From Biomphalaria glabrata (lineage: Eukaryota > Mollusca > Gastropoda > Planorbidae): DNA of 64,000 nt. Location: positions 37,420,998-37,484,997 of the forward strand of contig NC_074724.1 in assembly GCF_947242115.1 (NCBI RefSeq). Direction: 5' to 3'. Under the pieces are notes generated by a model. The model was not told the DNA's origin. It made no database searches and worked only from the letters and a program-made list of their open reading frames with translations. Both the position numbers and the translations under genes were made by a program. Shown here in pieces: positions 9,788-22,100 of this stretch (positions are counted from its first letter, which is position 1; every line of letters begins with the position of its first letter).

Positions 9788-12598
9788 AGCGTGTAACATG
9801 GCAGAACATTCTACAGTTGTCCCCTCGAGGGCATTACATGTAGCGTGTAACATAGCAGAACTATTCTAGAGGTGTCCCCTCGAGGGCATTACATGTAGCG
9901 TGTAACATGGCAGAACTATTCTAGAGGTGTCCCCTCGAGGGCATTACATGTAGCGTGTAACATGGCATAACTATTCTAGAGGTGTCCCCTCGAGGGCATT
10001 ACATGGAGCGTGTAACATGGCAGAAAATTCTAGAATTGTCCCCTCGAGGGCATTACATGAAGCGTGTAACATGGCAGAACATTCTAGAGTTGTCCCCTCG
10101 AGTGCATTACATGAAGCGTGTAACATGGCAGAACATTCTAGAGTTGTCCCCTCTAGGGCATTACATGTAGCGTGTAACATGGCAGAACTATTCTGGAGGT
10201 GTCCCCTCGAGGGCATTACATGAAGCGTGTAACATGGCAGAACATTCTAGAGTTGTCCCCTCTAGGGCATTACATGTAGCGTGTAACATGGCAGAACTAT
10301 TCTGGAGGTGTCCCCTCGAGGGCATTACATGTAGCGTGTAACATGGCAGAACTATTCTAGAGTTGTCCCCTCGAGTGCATTACATGAAGCGTTTAACATG
10401 GCAGAACATTCTAGAGTTGTCCCCTCGAGTGCATTTCATGAAGCGTGTAACATGGCAGAACATTCTAGAGTTGTCCCCTCTAGGGCATTACATGTAGCGT
10501 GTAACATGGCAGAACTATTCTAGAGGTGTCCCCTCGAGGGCATTACATGTAGCGTGTAACATGGCAGAACTATTCTAGAGGTGTCACCTCGAGGGCATTA
10601 CATGTAGCGTGTAACATGGCAGAACTATTATAGAGTTGTCCCCTCGAGTGCATTACATGAACCGTGTAACATGGCAGAACATTCTAGAGTTGTCCCCTCG
10701 AGTGCATTACATGAAGCGTGTAACATGGCAGAACTATTCTAGAGGTGTCCCCTCGAGGACATTACATGTAGCGTGTAACATGGCAGAACTATTCTAGAGG
10801 TGTCACCTCGAGGGCATTACATGTAGCGTGTAACATGGCAGAACTATTCTAGAGTTGTCCCCTCGAGGGCATTACATGTAGCGTGTAACATTGCAGAACT
10901 ATTCTAGAGTTGTCCCCTCGAGGGCATTACATGTAGCGTGTAACATGGCAGAACTATTCTAGAGGTGTCCCCTCGATGGCATTACATGTAGCGTGTAACA
11001 TGGCAGAACTATTCTAAAGTTGTCCCCTCGAGGGCATTACATGAAGCGTGTAACATGGCAGAACATTCTAGAGTTGTCTCCTCGAGTGCATTACATGAAG
11101 CGTGTAACATGGCAGAACATTCTAGAGTTGTCCCCTCTAGGGCATTACATGTAGCGTGTAACATGGCAGAACTATTCTGGAGGTGTCCCCTCGAGGGCAT
11201 TACATGTAGCGTGTAACATGGCAGAACTATTCTAGAGTTGTCCCCTCGAGTGCATTACATGAAGCGTGTAACATGGCAGAACATTCTAGAGTTGTCCCCT
11301 CTAGGGCATTACATGTAGCGTGTAACATGGCAGAACATTCTAGAGTTGTCCCCTCTAGGGCATTACATGTAGCGTGTAACATGGCAGAACTATTCTAGAG
11401 GTGTCCCCTCGAGGGCATTACATGTAGCGTGTAACATGGCAGAACTATTCTAGAGGTGTCACCTCGAGGGCATTACATGTAGCGTGTAACATGGCAGAAC
11501 TATTCTAGAGTTGTCCCCTAGAGTGCATTACATGAAGCGTGTAACATGGCAGAACTATTCTAGAGGTGTCCCCTCGAGGACATTACATGTAGCGTGTAAC
11601 ATGGCAGAACTATTCTAGAGGTGTCACCTCGAGGGCATTACATGTAGCGTGTAACATGGCAGAACTATTCTGGAGTTGTCCCCTCGAGGGCATTACATGA
11701 AGCGTGTAACATGGCAGAACTATTCTAGAGTTGTCCCCTCGAGGGCATTACATGAAGCGTGTAACATGGCAGAACATTCTAGAGTTGTCCCCTCGAGGGC
11801 ATTACATGTAGCGTGTAACATGGCAGAACATTCTAGAGTTGTCCCCTCGAGGGCATTACATGTAGCGTGTAACATGGCAGAACTATTAAAGAGTTGTCCC
11901 CTCGAAGGCATTACATGAAGCGTGTAACATGGCAGAACATTCTAGAGTTTTCCACTCGAGGGCATTACATGTAGCGTGTAACATGGCAGAACATTCTAGA
12001 GGTGTCACCTCGAGGGCATTACATGTAGCGTGTAACATGGCAGAACTATTATAGAGTTGTCCCCTCGAGGGCATTACATGTAGCGTGTAACATGGCAGAA
12101 CTATTCTAGAGGTGTCCCCTCGAGGGCATTACATGTAGCGTGTAACATTGCAGAACTATTCTAGAGTTGTCCCCTCTAGGGCATTACATGTAGCGTGTAA
12201 CATGGCAGAACTATTCTAGAGGTGTCCCCTCGATGGCATTACATGTAGCGTGTAACATGGCAGAACTATTCTAAAGTTGTCCCCTCGAGGGCATTACATG
12301 TAGCGTGTAACATTGCAGAACTATTCTAGAGTTGTCCCCTCGAGGGCATTACATGTAGCGTGTAACATTGCAGAACTATTCTAGAGTTGTCCCATCGAAG
12401 GCATTACATGTAGCGTGTAACATGGCAGAACTATTCTCTAGAGGTGTCCCCTCGATGGCATTACATGTAGCGTGTAACATGGCAGAACTATTCTAGAGTT
12501 GTCCCCTCGAGGGCATTACATGTAGCGTGTAACATTGCAGAACTATTCTAGAGTTGTCCCCTCGAGGGCATTACATGTAACGTGTAACATGGCAGAAC
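9788..12598. repeat. 55-bp minisatellite array, about 51 units
   Basis: Head-to-tail units of 54 or 55 bp. Each unit runs through CTAGAGKTGTCCCCTCGAGG, then GCATTACATGTAGCG, then TGTAACATGGCAGAACTATT; units with CAGAACATT are one base shorter. Most units hold an XbaI-like TCTAGA and an XhoI-like CTCGAG palindrome, and TTACA/TGTAA can pair as a short hairpin. Variants (CGATGGC, CATTGCAG, CTAAAG) recur in the same order at about 10880-11035 and 12150-12295, showing block duplications. Short open frames on both strands are by-products of the repeat, since 55 is not a multiple of three. Confidence 0.97.
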
Positions 12599-12599
12599 T

Positions 12600-12720
12600 T
12601 GATCGTTGTGCTGGCCACATGACATGCTAGTTAACCGTCGGCCATAGAAACATATAACCTTTTCAACATTAGCCCAAAATAGACCACAAGGTCTGATAGG
12701 ATTACTTAACTACTCTGCTC
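12600..12720 (+). repeat. SINE (family A), right half of an interrupted copy
   Basis: Begins GATCGTTGTGCTGGCC and continues with CACATGACATGC, TTAACCGTCGGCCA and CACAAGGTCTGATAGG, completing the SINE begun at 9503-9671. Confidence 0.8.
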
Positions 12721-13469
12721 ATTTCAATATTTCTCAAAATTTCTTTCATAATATTATTTTGACGGAACATGATAAATTGATAAAAAATATAAAAAGACGA
12801 GTTTTTTTTTAGGCCTATAGCTTAATTCAAATTTAATCAAGAAACAATCTATGATTTTACAATGTAGAATTTTAATTGTGACATCATTGACATATCTTGA
12901 TAGATCTACAAAGAGCGGCGAAAACTTTATTCAATTTGACTTGCGTGTCCGAATGGTGTGGGTATAGAAAATGAAATCTAGATCCTTGTGATTGTCAAAA
13001 GAGTTGAGCCGAAGCCTGCTTGAACAAACCGTTCTGTCTGAAAGAGGTCCAAGTCAATGCCTATGTAAGACATTGCTGTTTCCGATCGCATGGACTAGAA
13101 TACATGGCCGAAGGCCGAGCAAACCGGGAACACCCCGCCATTTCCCTATGTTTTACCAAGCTAACCGTGCAGGACTCGCCATTATTGTAACGGTCCCTTG
13201 AGGAACGGCACATGGATTATCGACAGGGACGTGGAAACTTTAAACTCCGCACCGTGCAATGGGAAAGCTCTCGCATTCCCTTGTATACTCCCACAGTTTT
13301 GTTTTGCTATTCATTTAGCCTAATTACTTCCTTAAGTAATCGTTTCCACCCAGTGTGCCACTTTGAGGCAGAATAGCGTACCCTTGGAAATCTAGATCTA
13401 CTTGTTTTATAGCGCTCGTCATTCTTTATATTGATCTAAGTCAGATAGTAGTCTAGATTATGCTGACAA
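12721..13469. other. Unassigned DNA, partly higher G+C
   Basis: The stretch 12990-13290 is moderately GC-rich, with an open frame (12992-13201) lacking any recognised domain. Nothing else was identified. Confidence 0.4.
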
Positions 13470-13546
13470 TAAATGCGTATTATAGCCACGGGAAATATGA
13501 ATTCCTCGTTAATCTTCGGACTCGAAGAGAAGCCTTATTATTGTAG
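13470..13546 (+). mobile_element. LINE 3' tail fragment (family 5)
   Basis: CACGGGAAATATGAATTCC followed by CGGACTCGAAGAGAAGCC and TTATTATTG matches the tails at 16325-16440 and, in reverse, 61240-61545. In the last copy the tail follows a zinc-finger-like LINE C-terminus. Confidence 0.55.
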
Positions 13547-14094
13547 AAGAAACAATTAATTGACTAGATCTAGGTTTGTCATTTATTTTTATGCTACAGG
13601 TTTAGTGAGTTTAAGTTATCAGAAGTAGATATAGTCTATATTCTCACTCTAGATCAGCGGTTCTTAACCTCTTTAGCTCCGCGACCCCCTAACACAACTT
13701 TTCACTAGGAGGCGACCCCCAACCATAACAAAAAAAATTGTCATGGATGCAAGATCGCCAGCTATCCGGCATGCCGGCAAAATCGAAGTAAAAAAAAACA
13801 ACTTGCCGGCAAATGCCAGTACGACTGATTGCCGGCTCGGTATAGGACTTTTTTTTTTTTTTTCACATTCACGTTTTGATCTTTCAAACTAAAACTTAAT
13901 AAGTCGAATTCAAAGAAAGACAGGAAGTTACAATTCTTAAGTTACGGCGCATGCGCTTTTTTCCGATTTTTCGCTTTTTATCAAAAACGTAAACAAAATT
14001 TAGAAACAAATCAGTAAGGCCCCGGCCTGAGACGCCTAATTTAGTAAGATCTAATTATAATAAGTTTGATCTGCCGGCATAAAAATTGAAACCA

Positions 14095-14900
14095 GGAAAC
14101 CAAACCTAGAGGCTAAATCAAGTCTAGAGATCTAGATTCTAGATCTATTTCTACAGCGTAGATCAAAAGTAGATTATCTATTATAATGATAAATATTATT
14201 ATAATCTATTATCAGATATAGATCTAAAAAAAATAAATAATATTCAATATTCTACTTTTAAAGTCTAGACTAGCTCTAATTAAATCTAGATTTTAGATCT
14301 AGACTAATTATAAAAAACGTATTTTAAAAATGCAAGACTCTAGATCAAGTAGATGATTCTAGCTAGGGCTAGTCTTCTATCATTACTAAATTAGTGTCTA
14401 GACCTAGATCAAATTTCAAGATCTAGATCTAGAACTAAATCTAAAGTAATTTGGATTTAGGTTTAGGCTAGACTGCCGCTAGACCTAACTAAATCTAGAG
14501 AAAATATAATATCTAGTTAACTAGTAGCTCTAGCAGTACTCTAGTGGCACTCTCTTCCTAGACAAGTTAAAGTCTAGACTTAGACTCAGAGACTATTGTG
14601 AGTATGTCTAGATCTCTAATACTTAATACTTACTAGATTCTAGATCTAGTTTGTTTATTAGACCTAGATATAGATAGGTGTAAATTGAAGGATCTACTCT
14701 TTTACTATTATAGAATTAAAATGACATCTTGATTAGATCTAGACTAGACATTCTTGATTATCTAGTTCTAGTATAAAAATCAGTCTAAGTACTGAAAGAG
14801 TTAGAAGATCCAGTTAATTAGCTCTATATTTGATAAGATCTACTGACTACTCTGTCAGCCAATAAATATTTATAGATCTATTAGATCTTTTATTTAAAAT
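14095..14900. repeat. TAGATC-rich island inside the hAT element
   Basis: About 800 bp built largely from overlapping TCTAGA, AGATCT and CTAGATC words, with no regular period. Similar islands lie at 6680, 17045, 43370, 44880 and 62090. Confidence 0.8.
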
Positions 14901-15406
14901 AGAGTTAACTTTTAACATAGGTGCTACAAAGTTTGATTTATACTAATATAGTAATATAGACTATAGTAGTAGTAGGTAGGCCTATCTATGTGAATATTAT
15001 ATATAAAAAAATGAAATGTTCAAACATACATGTAGATTATAGTAATTAAAGTAAAAGCTTAGAATTTATAGTTTGTATTTAAAGATATATATATATGTGT
15101 GTGTGTATATATGTTATTTATGTTGTGAAGATATGACTGCAAACAGTTGATCCAGAATTTTGTAATTGACATTGAAGAGAAATATTTAGATGCATTGCTA
15201 GATGCATTGCTATTGACGTTGCTAATATATGTCGATAAATCATACAGTGAATTAGGATGAATTCTTATGAGGACTCATTCTATACCAAAGATAGAACCTC
15301 TAGACCGACATCCAAGCATACTTAGAGCACCATCTGTTCAGATGCCACAATTATTTTTCCTAGAAGTCTTTTGCTTTTTCAAATTTAACCAACTTTGTCA
15401 ATTACA

Positions 15407-15748
15407 TCAGGTGCTGTAGAGGTCGTTTATAGAGTTTTGCATTGAAACTAATCTTTGAAAATCTCCTTTGTGTATACTGGTATATCTTACCGGAACTAGT
15501 AATTGTGAACAATTTACAACGCCTGTGGATTCATCAAGCTGGATGCTAAATATTGTAAAAGAAGCAGATATCATTTCCTTAATATCAGAAGACATGTCAA
15601 CTAATCTCCTGTAAATAGTGTCATTATTTATGCAAATTACACTAAATTTATTAATAAATTTGGCTCCAATCATATCTTTAGCCACTGACAATAACTGCTT
15701 GGTAGTGGTGTGAGGTTTCAGAACTCTGGCGATTCTGACAGCTACCAA
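15407..15748 (-). pseudogene. hAT transposase fragment (ZBED5/FAM200-like)
   Basis: A 113-residue frame resembles the region of hAT transposases just before and at the first catalytic aspartate. It starts AVRIARVLKPHTTTKQLL, continues with NNDTIYRRLVDMSSDIKEM, and then FSIQLDESTGVVNCSQLLV, where the LDEST block corresponds to LDE(A/S)T of ZBED5/FAM200-type proteins. Upstream minus-strand sequence to about 15870 still reads partly like the preceding region (HPNFANYDIQWF) but is interrupted. The dimerisation domain is missing, so the element cannot make a full transposase. Confidence 0.75.
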
Positions 15749-16324
15749 ACAAGAAGATTCATAGGCTGATATGTTTCAATTATGGTACTTGCCATATGAG
15801 TCTAAACCATCTAAACTAAACCACTGTATGTCATAATTGGCAAAGTTCGGATGTTTGTTCGACCTCAATACATATGGCAGAGAGAACTTCATTACAAATG
15901 TTGCATCGGGTTTCTGCTAAAACTATACCGCAAAAAAAAAATATTAAAAAATCGTCATTCTCTTTTATTTTATTAACCTTCTTTTGTTACAAGTCCGTGT
16001 TCATGAGTTGTTACATAATGAACTTTTTTCCATTGACTATAATACGATGGCGTATTTATTAATTGAATTTTCTTCACTACGTGATTATATCTTCACCAAA
16101 GAAATGTTTGATCCCACAATGGTGTTTCGATGCATTGATAGACAGTAAATTTATTTCTTGAAAAATATATTTTGCAACAACAAAGATGTGGTCTGTAACA
16201 TCGATTTTTGAATGACAATTATAAAAAAAAAGAAACACAAAGAAGAACAAATAAAAATAACAAACTACTATCAAACAAGGATGTTACATTCACTAAAAGT
16301 ACCCTCTGTATCGTCTTGCAATAT

Positions 16325-16440
16325 ATAGGGTATGTCTTTGTTATATGTAGGTCACAGCTGGGACTGCGCAGCCATGGGAAATACTGCATTCCTCACTAAT
16401 CTTAAAATTCAGACTCGAAGACTAGCCTTATTATTATATT
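16325..16440 (+). mobile_element. LINE 3' tail (family 5) nested in the hAT element
   Basis: Reads CRSQLGLRSH, the end of a C2H2-like finger. It is followed by GGGAAATACTGCATTCCTCA, GACTCGAAGACTAGCC and TTATTATTAT. The same block is present on the minus strand at 61240-61545. Confidence 0.6.
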
Positions 16441-16620
16441 TGTCACCGCCACTTTTTTTTAAAATTGAAACTTGACGATCGTTTCTAAATTTATTTGGTA
16501 ATAATGCTATTTGAGTAATGTCCCATCTCTATAATTTGCAATATAAATCTATATCCACTGTGGTACAAAAATGTTACAACACATAAGAACAAAAAAAACT
16601 AGCGATAAAAATTATAAATC

Positions 16621-16638
16621 CCCCCCCCCCCCCCCCCC
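16621..16638. repeat. Poly-C run
   Basis: Eighteen consecutive C residues within the right end of the hAT element. Confidence 0.9.
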
Positions 16639-16724
16639 ATCCAATTTTCTGATGGTCTTAGGCAACCCTGTGAAATGGTCATTTGACGTCCAAAAGGGTC
16701 GCGACCACAGGTTAAGAACCCCTG

Positions 16725-17539
16725 TTCTAGATCTAGGTTTATAGTTGTACAGCATTCTCAACATTTCTCAGGGGACTTTTTGCTTATACACCGTAATATT
16801 ATTGTTGACAACGGTAAAAGCATCAATATGGACTATGGTGGCTCACATTGTTATGATTGTATTTTCTTTCCTTTTTTAGATAGAATCTATGTCAAAAGAA
16901 GAACGAGGTTAAATGACGTTCTTTTGTTCAACAAATGAAAAGTACCAGTATTAAATATAACTTGATTATTGTACTTTTTGTGTGTAGATTCTTTATGATT
17001 TTACATCATTGCATTGATTTCATTGAAATAACAAAACATTAGACTTGATTAGAATTAGATCTAGATCTAGACTAGTTACTAGATTGAGTAAGATTGTCTA
17101 GATCTAGTATAATAAATAGTCTAAATTTAAATAATAACGTAGACGTAGACCGAAGATATGAGTTATTAAATCACAAAAGTAATTGCTTTTTTTTTTATCA
17201 AGACTAGATTTTTTTCTAAATGTTTGATTAAAATGTATTGTACTTTATTAACAGTACAGTCACTGAACTGTAGTACAGTACAATACCGAAAATAATAGGC
17301 CTACTATGCCCTGCACCTTGCCGTAAGATGCACTACAGTCCTTATATGCACCTAATATTTTGAATTTAGGCCACATATTATATCATATAATCCATTCTAT
17401 CATTATCAAAAATGTGTATAAGGCTAGTATACACTGTACATTTTATAAAAAGATCTTTAAAAAGGTAAAAGGACACCTTTTACAAAAAATATTAAAAACT
17501 TAAACAGGCCTTAATATCATTCAAAGGGCCTATTCAGTG
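16725..17539. other. Unassigned AT-rich DNA
   Basis: Includes a small TAGATC cluster at 17045-17115. No gene signal was found. Confidence 0.45.
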
Positions 17540-17625
17540 GTCCACTGGTCCAGTTGTAGTGTCTACCCATCAGGCATTTGAACATTTGCCAGAATGCCCA
17601 TTAAGCCAGTCCATCTTTGCTTTGA
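17540..17625. repeat. Relic of a hAT end (CAGGGGYGGACTGG family)
   Basis: The segment ending ATTAAGCCAGTCCATC, with GCATTTG/GAATGCCC pieces, resembles the terminal region of the element at 45842-47002. It is diverged and has no partner end. Confidence 0.35.
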
Positions 17626-17649
17626 TAGTACTAATGACCTCTCTTGTAG

Positions 17650-17835
17650 AAATAGCTATATGAAGAGTATTGTTAAGAATAGTATAGTTTAAATGAGCGT
17701 GTAGTTCGTTTCATGAATCAGCTGGGAAAAACAATTACTTAGCAGAGTTTAAGTCACTGATTAACATGCATGACTAGACTGACACATGAAATTCATAATT
17801 AGAAAGACATAATTATCTATTTTTTGAATAAACGT
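17650..17835 (+). mobile_element. LINE 3' end fragment (family 4), diverged
   Basis: AATCAGCTGGGAAAAACAAT, then TTTAAGTCACTGATTAACAT and GCATGACTAG, follow the 3' coding end and UTR of family 4 LINEs (compare 41866). Confidence 0.55.
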
Positions 17836-18954
17836 ATGTAACCTATATAATTAAATAAGAGGGACACTTGGTTTACTGTGTTCTATTATACAGGAATTGA
17901 GGTACCATTTTTAAGAGCCTTGCTGTTTTCTGTATCTAATCTTTTGTATAGTTTAGACTTTATTACTGTCACTTCAATGTATTTTGTGTATGACTAGATA
18001 TAGATTGTATTTATTTAATCTGCCTTTATACAGTTTGATTGGGAAGCTTCATTTCAGAATGTTAATATTCTACAATCTATCATTAATATAATACTGGAAT
18101 TGCTTTATCAAGTGTGATCTTCACCGTTAAGAAGTTAATAGAACTAAGCACCTTAACACACTGCAGCTAGTTCTAATTAACCCATTCATAAGTTTTCAAT
18201 TAACCAGTAATTGTAAGTTGCTTGCTTGACATAGAGCTCTAAAAAGGAAGTAAACATTAAGTAATTTTTTAATTGTATACTTCAAATTAGTTTTTAAAAT
18301 AGCCCAAGAAAGCTAACTTTAGGTCAAAAAATATTTATTGTCCTCAACTTGTATAATTTTTTTTTCCTGTGGTTGCAAAGCATTGGCAAATATTTCTATT
18401 TTCTATTCTATATTTCTAGCCTGTAATGGTTTGATCAGCTAGCCCATAAACATTATAGAAAACTTATGGCTTGAAACTTTGATTTCATCTTAAGAAATTT
18501 ATGCTACATGAGATCTTACAACTTTGTGTTTTAGGAATTCCTTTGTTAGTTGAAAGGAAAGATGAACAATTAGAATAAATATATCATTATATTAACTAAA
18601 AAATTACAATTATTAAAACGTGTGTGCACACTAGAACAACTCTAAGTACTTTTAGGCTATACATTATTAACATTATTAGGATTTGCTACTTTACAATATG
18701 GAATTAGGCCTGTAAAAAAAATGTTAAGATTCATTTTGTTTTGCGTATTAGGTTTTTTATAGTGACAATAACATCATCATAAAAACAAAGACTAGAGTTA
18801 GACATGAAATAAAGACAGTTCATTTGTTAGCTTCTTTGGATTCTTTTAACAGAATTTAGGACTTTTTTAAAAGCTTAGCTCACTTGGTCTGTGTCTGTCT
18901 CCCATTTCCTTTTCACGGATCAAGTTGAAATTTTAAACATATATTCCTTGTCAA
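17836..18954. other. Unassigned AT-rich DNA
   Basis: No coding domain or repeat terminus was recognised over 1.1 kb. Confidence 0.45.
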
Positions 18955-19110
18955 TGACAATACATGAATTAATGAATCCAAATATAAAATATAGAAATGA
19001 TGATTACATCCTATGCATCATGCATCTAGTCATGCATGTTAACCAATGACTTAAATTCTGACAAGTCATTGGTTTTCTTGGTTGGCTCAGGCAACCCATT
19101 CCATGCTCAG
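18955..19110 (-). mobile_element. LINE 3' end fragment (family 4), abutting the 31-bp minisatellite
   Basis: The reverse complement reads GAGCATGGAATGGGTTGCCT, then AAGTCATTGGTTAACATGCA and the family 4 3' UTR. Going upstream in the LINE (rightward here), the sequence passes without a break into the first 31-bp repeat unit. Confidence 0.7.
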
Positions 19111-22100
19111 TCACCACCATCTTTGTGAATGGTACTATTAGTCACCACCATCTATATAAATGGTGATTTAAGTCACCACCATCTGTGTGAATGGTACTAT
19201 TAGTCACCACCATCTGTGTGAATGGTACTATTAGTCACCACCATCTATATGAATGGTGATTTAAGTCACCACCATCTGTATGAATGATACTATCAGTCAA
19301 CAACATCTGTATGAATGGTACTATCAGTCACCACCATCTGTGTGGTTCAGTGTTTAATGTATAATTGCTAAGAATGGTACTGTCAGTCACCACCATATGC
19401 ATGAATGGTGCTATAAGTCACCACCATCTGTTTGAATGGAGTTGTCAGTCACCGCCATCTGCATTATGATACTATTAGTCACCACCATCTGCATGTCACT
19501 ATCAGTCACCACATTGTCAATGAATGGTACTATCAGTCACCACCATATGCATGAATGGTGCTATAAGTCACCACCATCTGTTTGAATGGAGTTGTCAGTC
19601 ACCACCATCTGCATTAATGGTACTATCAGTCACCACCATCTATATGAATGGTACTATCAGTCACCACCATATGCATGAATGGTGCTATAGGTCACCACCA
19701 TCTGTTTGAATGGAGTTGTCAGTCACCACCATCTGCATTAATGGTACTATCAGTCACCACCATTTGAATGAATGGTAATATCAGTCACCACCATGTCCAT
19801 GAATAGAACTATATGAATGGTACTATCAGTCACCACCATATGCATGAATGGTGCTATAAGTCACCACCATCTGTTTGAATGGAGTTGTCAGTCACCACCA
19901 TCTGCATTAATGGTACTATCAGTCACCACCATCTGCATGTCACTATCAGTCACCACATTCTGAATGAATGGTACTATCAGTCACCACCATTTGAATGAAT
20001 GGTAATATCAGTCACCACCATCTGTATGAATGATACTATCAGTCACCACCATCTGTTTGAATGGTACTATCAGTCACCACCATCTATATGAATGGTACTA
20101 TCAGTCACCACCATATGCATGAATGGTGCTATAGGTCACCACCATCTGTTTGAATGGAGTTGTCAGTCACCACCATCTGCATTAATGGTACTATCAGTCA
20201 CCACCATTTGAATGAATGTTAATATCAGTCACCACCATCTGCATGAATAATACTATATGAATGGTACTATCAGTCACCACCATATGCATGAATGGTGCTA
20301 TAAGTCACCACCATCTGTTTGAATGGAGTTGTCAGTCACCACCATCTGCATTAATGGTACTATCAGTCACCACCATTTGAATGAATGGTAATATCAGTCA
20401 CCACCATGTGCATGAATAATACTATATGAATGGTACTATCAGTCACCACCATATGCATGAATGGTGCTATAAGTCACCACCATCTGTTTGAATGGAGTTG
20501 TCAGTCACCACCATCTGCATTAATGGTACTATCAGTCACCACCATCTGTGTGAATGGTACTATTAGTCACCATCATCTATATGAATGGTGATTTAAGTCA
20601 CCACCATCTGTATGAATGATACTATCAGTCAACAACATCTGTATGAATGGTACTATCAGTCACCACCATCTGTGTGGTTCAGTGTTTAATGTATAATTGC
20701 TAAGAATGGTACTGTCAGTCAACACCATATGCATGAATGGTGCTATAAGTCACCACCATCTGTTTGAATGGAGTTGTCAGTCACCACCATCTGCATTAAT
20801 GGTACTATCAGTCACCACCATTTGAATGAATGGTAATATCAGTCACCACCATGTCCATGAATAATACTATATGAATGGTACTATCAGTCACCACCATATG
20901 CATGAATGGTGCTATAAGTCACCACCATCTGTTTGAATGGAGTTGTCAGTCACCACCATCTGCATTAATGGTACTATCAGTCACCACCATCTGCATGTCA
21001 CTATCAGTCACCACATTCTGAATGATTGGTACTATCAGTCACCACCATTTGAATAAATGGTAATATCAGTCACCACCATCTGTATGAATGATACTATCAG
21101 TCACCACCATCTGTTTGAATGGTACTATCAGTCACCACCATCTATATGAATGGTACTATCAGTCACCACCATATGCATGAATGGTGCTATAGGTCACCAC
21201 CATCTGTTTGAATGGAGTTGTCAGTCACCACCATCTGCATTAATGGTACTATCAGTCACCACCATTTGAATGAATGTTAATATCAGTCACCACCATCTGC
21301 ATGAATAATACTATATGAATGGTACTATCAGTCACCACCATATGCATGAATGGTGCTATAAGTCACCACCATCTGTTTGAATGGAGTTGTCAGTCACCAC
21401 CATCTGCATTAATGGTACTATCAGTCACCACCATCTGCATGTCACTATCAGTCACCACATTCTGAATGAATGGTACTATCAGTCACCACCATTTGAATGA
21501 ATGGTAATATCAGTCACCACCATCTGTATGAATGATACTATCAGTCACCACCATCTGTTTGAATGGTACTATCAGTCACCACCATCTGTTTGAATGGTAC
21601 TATCAGTCACCACCATCTATATAAATGGTACTATCAGTCACCACCATCTATATGAATGGTACTATCAGTCACCACCATCTGTTTGAATGGAGTTGTCAGT
21701 CACCACCATCTGCATTAATGGTACTATCAGTCACCACCATCTATATGAATGGTACTATCAGTCACCACCATATGCATGAATGGTGCTATAGGTCACCACC
21801 ATCTGTTTGAATGGAGTTGTCAGTCACCACCATCTGCATTAATGGTACTATCAGTCACCACCATTTGAATGAATGGTAATATCAGTCACCACCATGTGCA
21901 TGAATAATACTATATGAATGGTACTATCAGTCACCACCATATGCATGAATGGTGCTATAAGTCACCACCATCTGTTTGAATGGAGTTGTCAGTCACCACC
22001 ATCTGCATTAATGGTACTATCAGTCACCACCATCTGTGTGAATGGTACTATTAGTCACCACCATCTATATGAATGGTGATTTAAGTCACCACCATCTGTA

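Larger units (their letters stand above)
13655..16724 (-). mobile_element. hAT DNA transposon, 3.07 kb, defective
   Basis: Ends are CAGCGGTTCTTAACC (13655) and, in reverse complement, CAGGGGTTCTTAACC (16724), the classic hAT terminal repeat. Flanks are an 8-bp duplication with one mismatch: CTCTAGAT (13647-13654) and TTCTAGAT (16725-16732). A transposase remnant lies on the minus strand (15407-15748). The expected C-terminal coding part, toward 13655, is replaced by non-coding TAGATC-rich DNA, and a LINE tail is nested at 16325-16440. Related ends occur at 43725-43922 and 43990-44450. Confidence 0.9.

Noticed and set aside
9971-12074. Short open frames on both strands in the 55-bp array
   Set aside because: They repeat the unit in changing frames and end where 54/55-bp units switch phase. 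There is no start context or domain.
12992-13201. Arginine/proline-rich 69-residue frame
   Set aside because: No recognisable domain, no splice context, and no copy elsewhere in the window.
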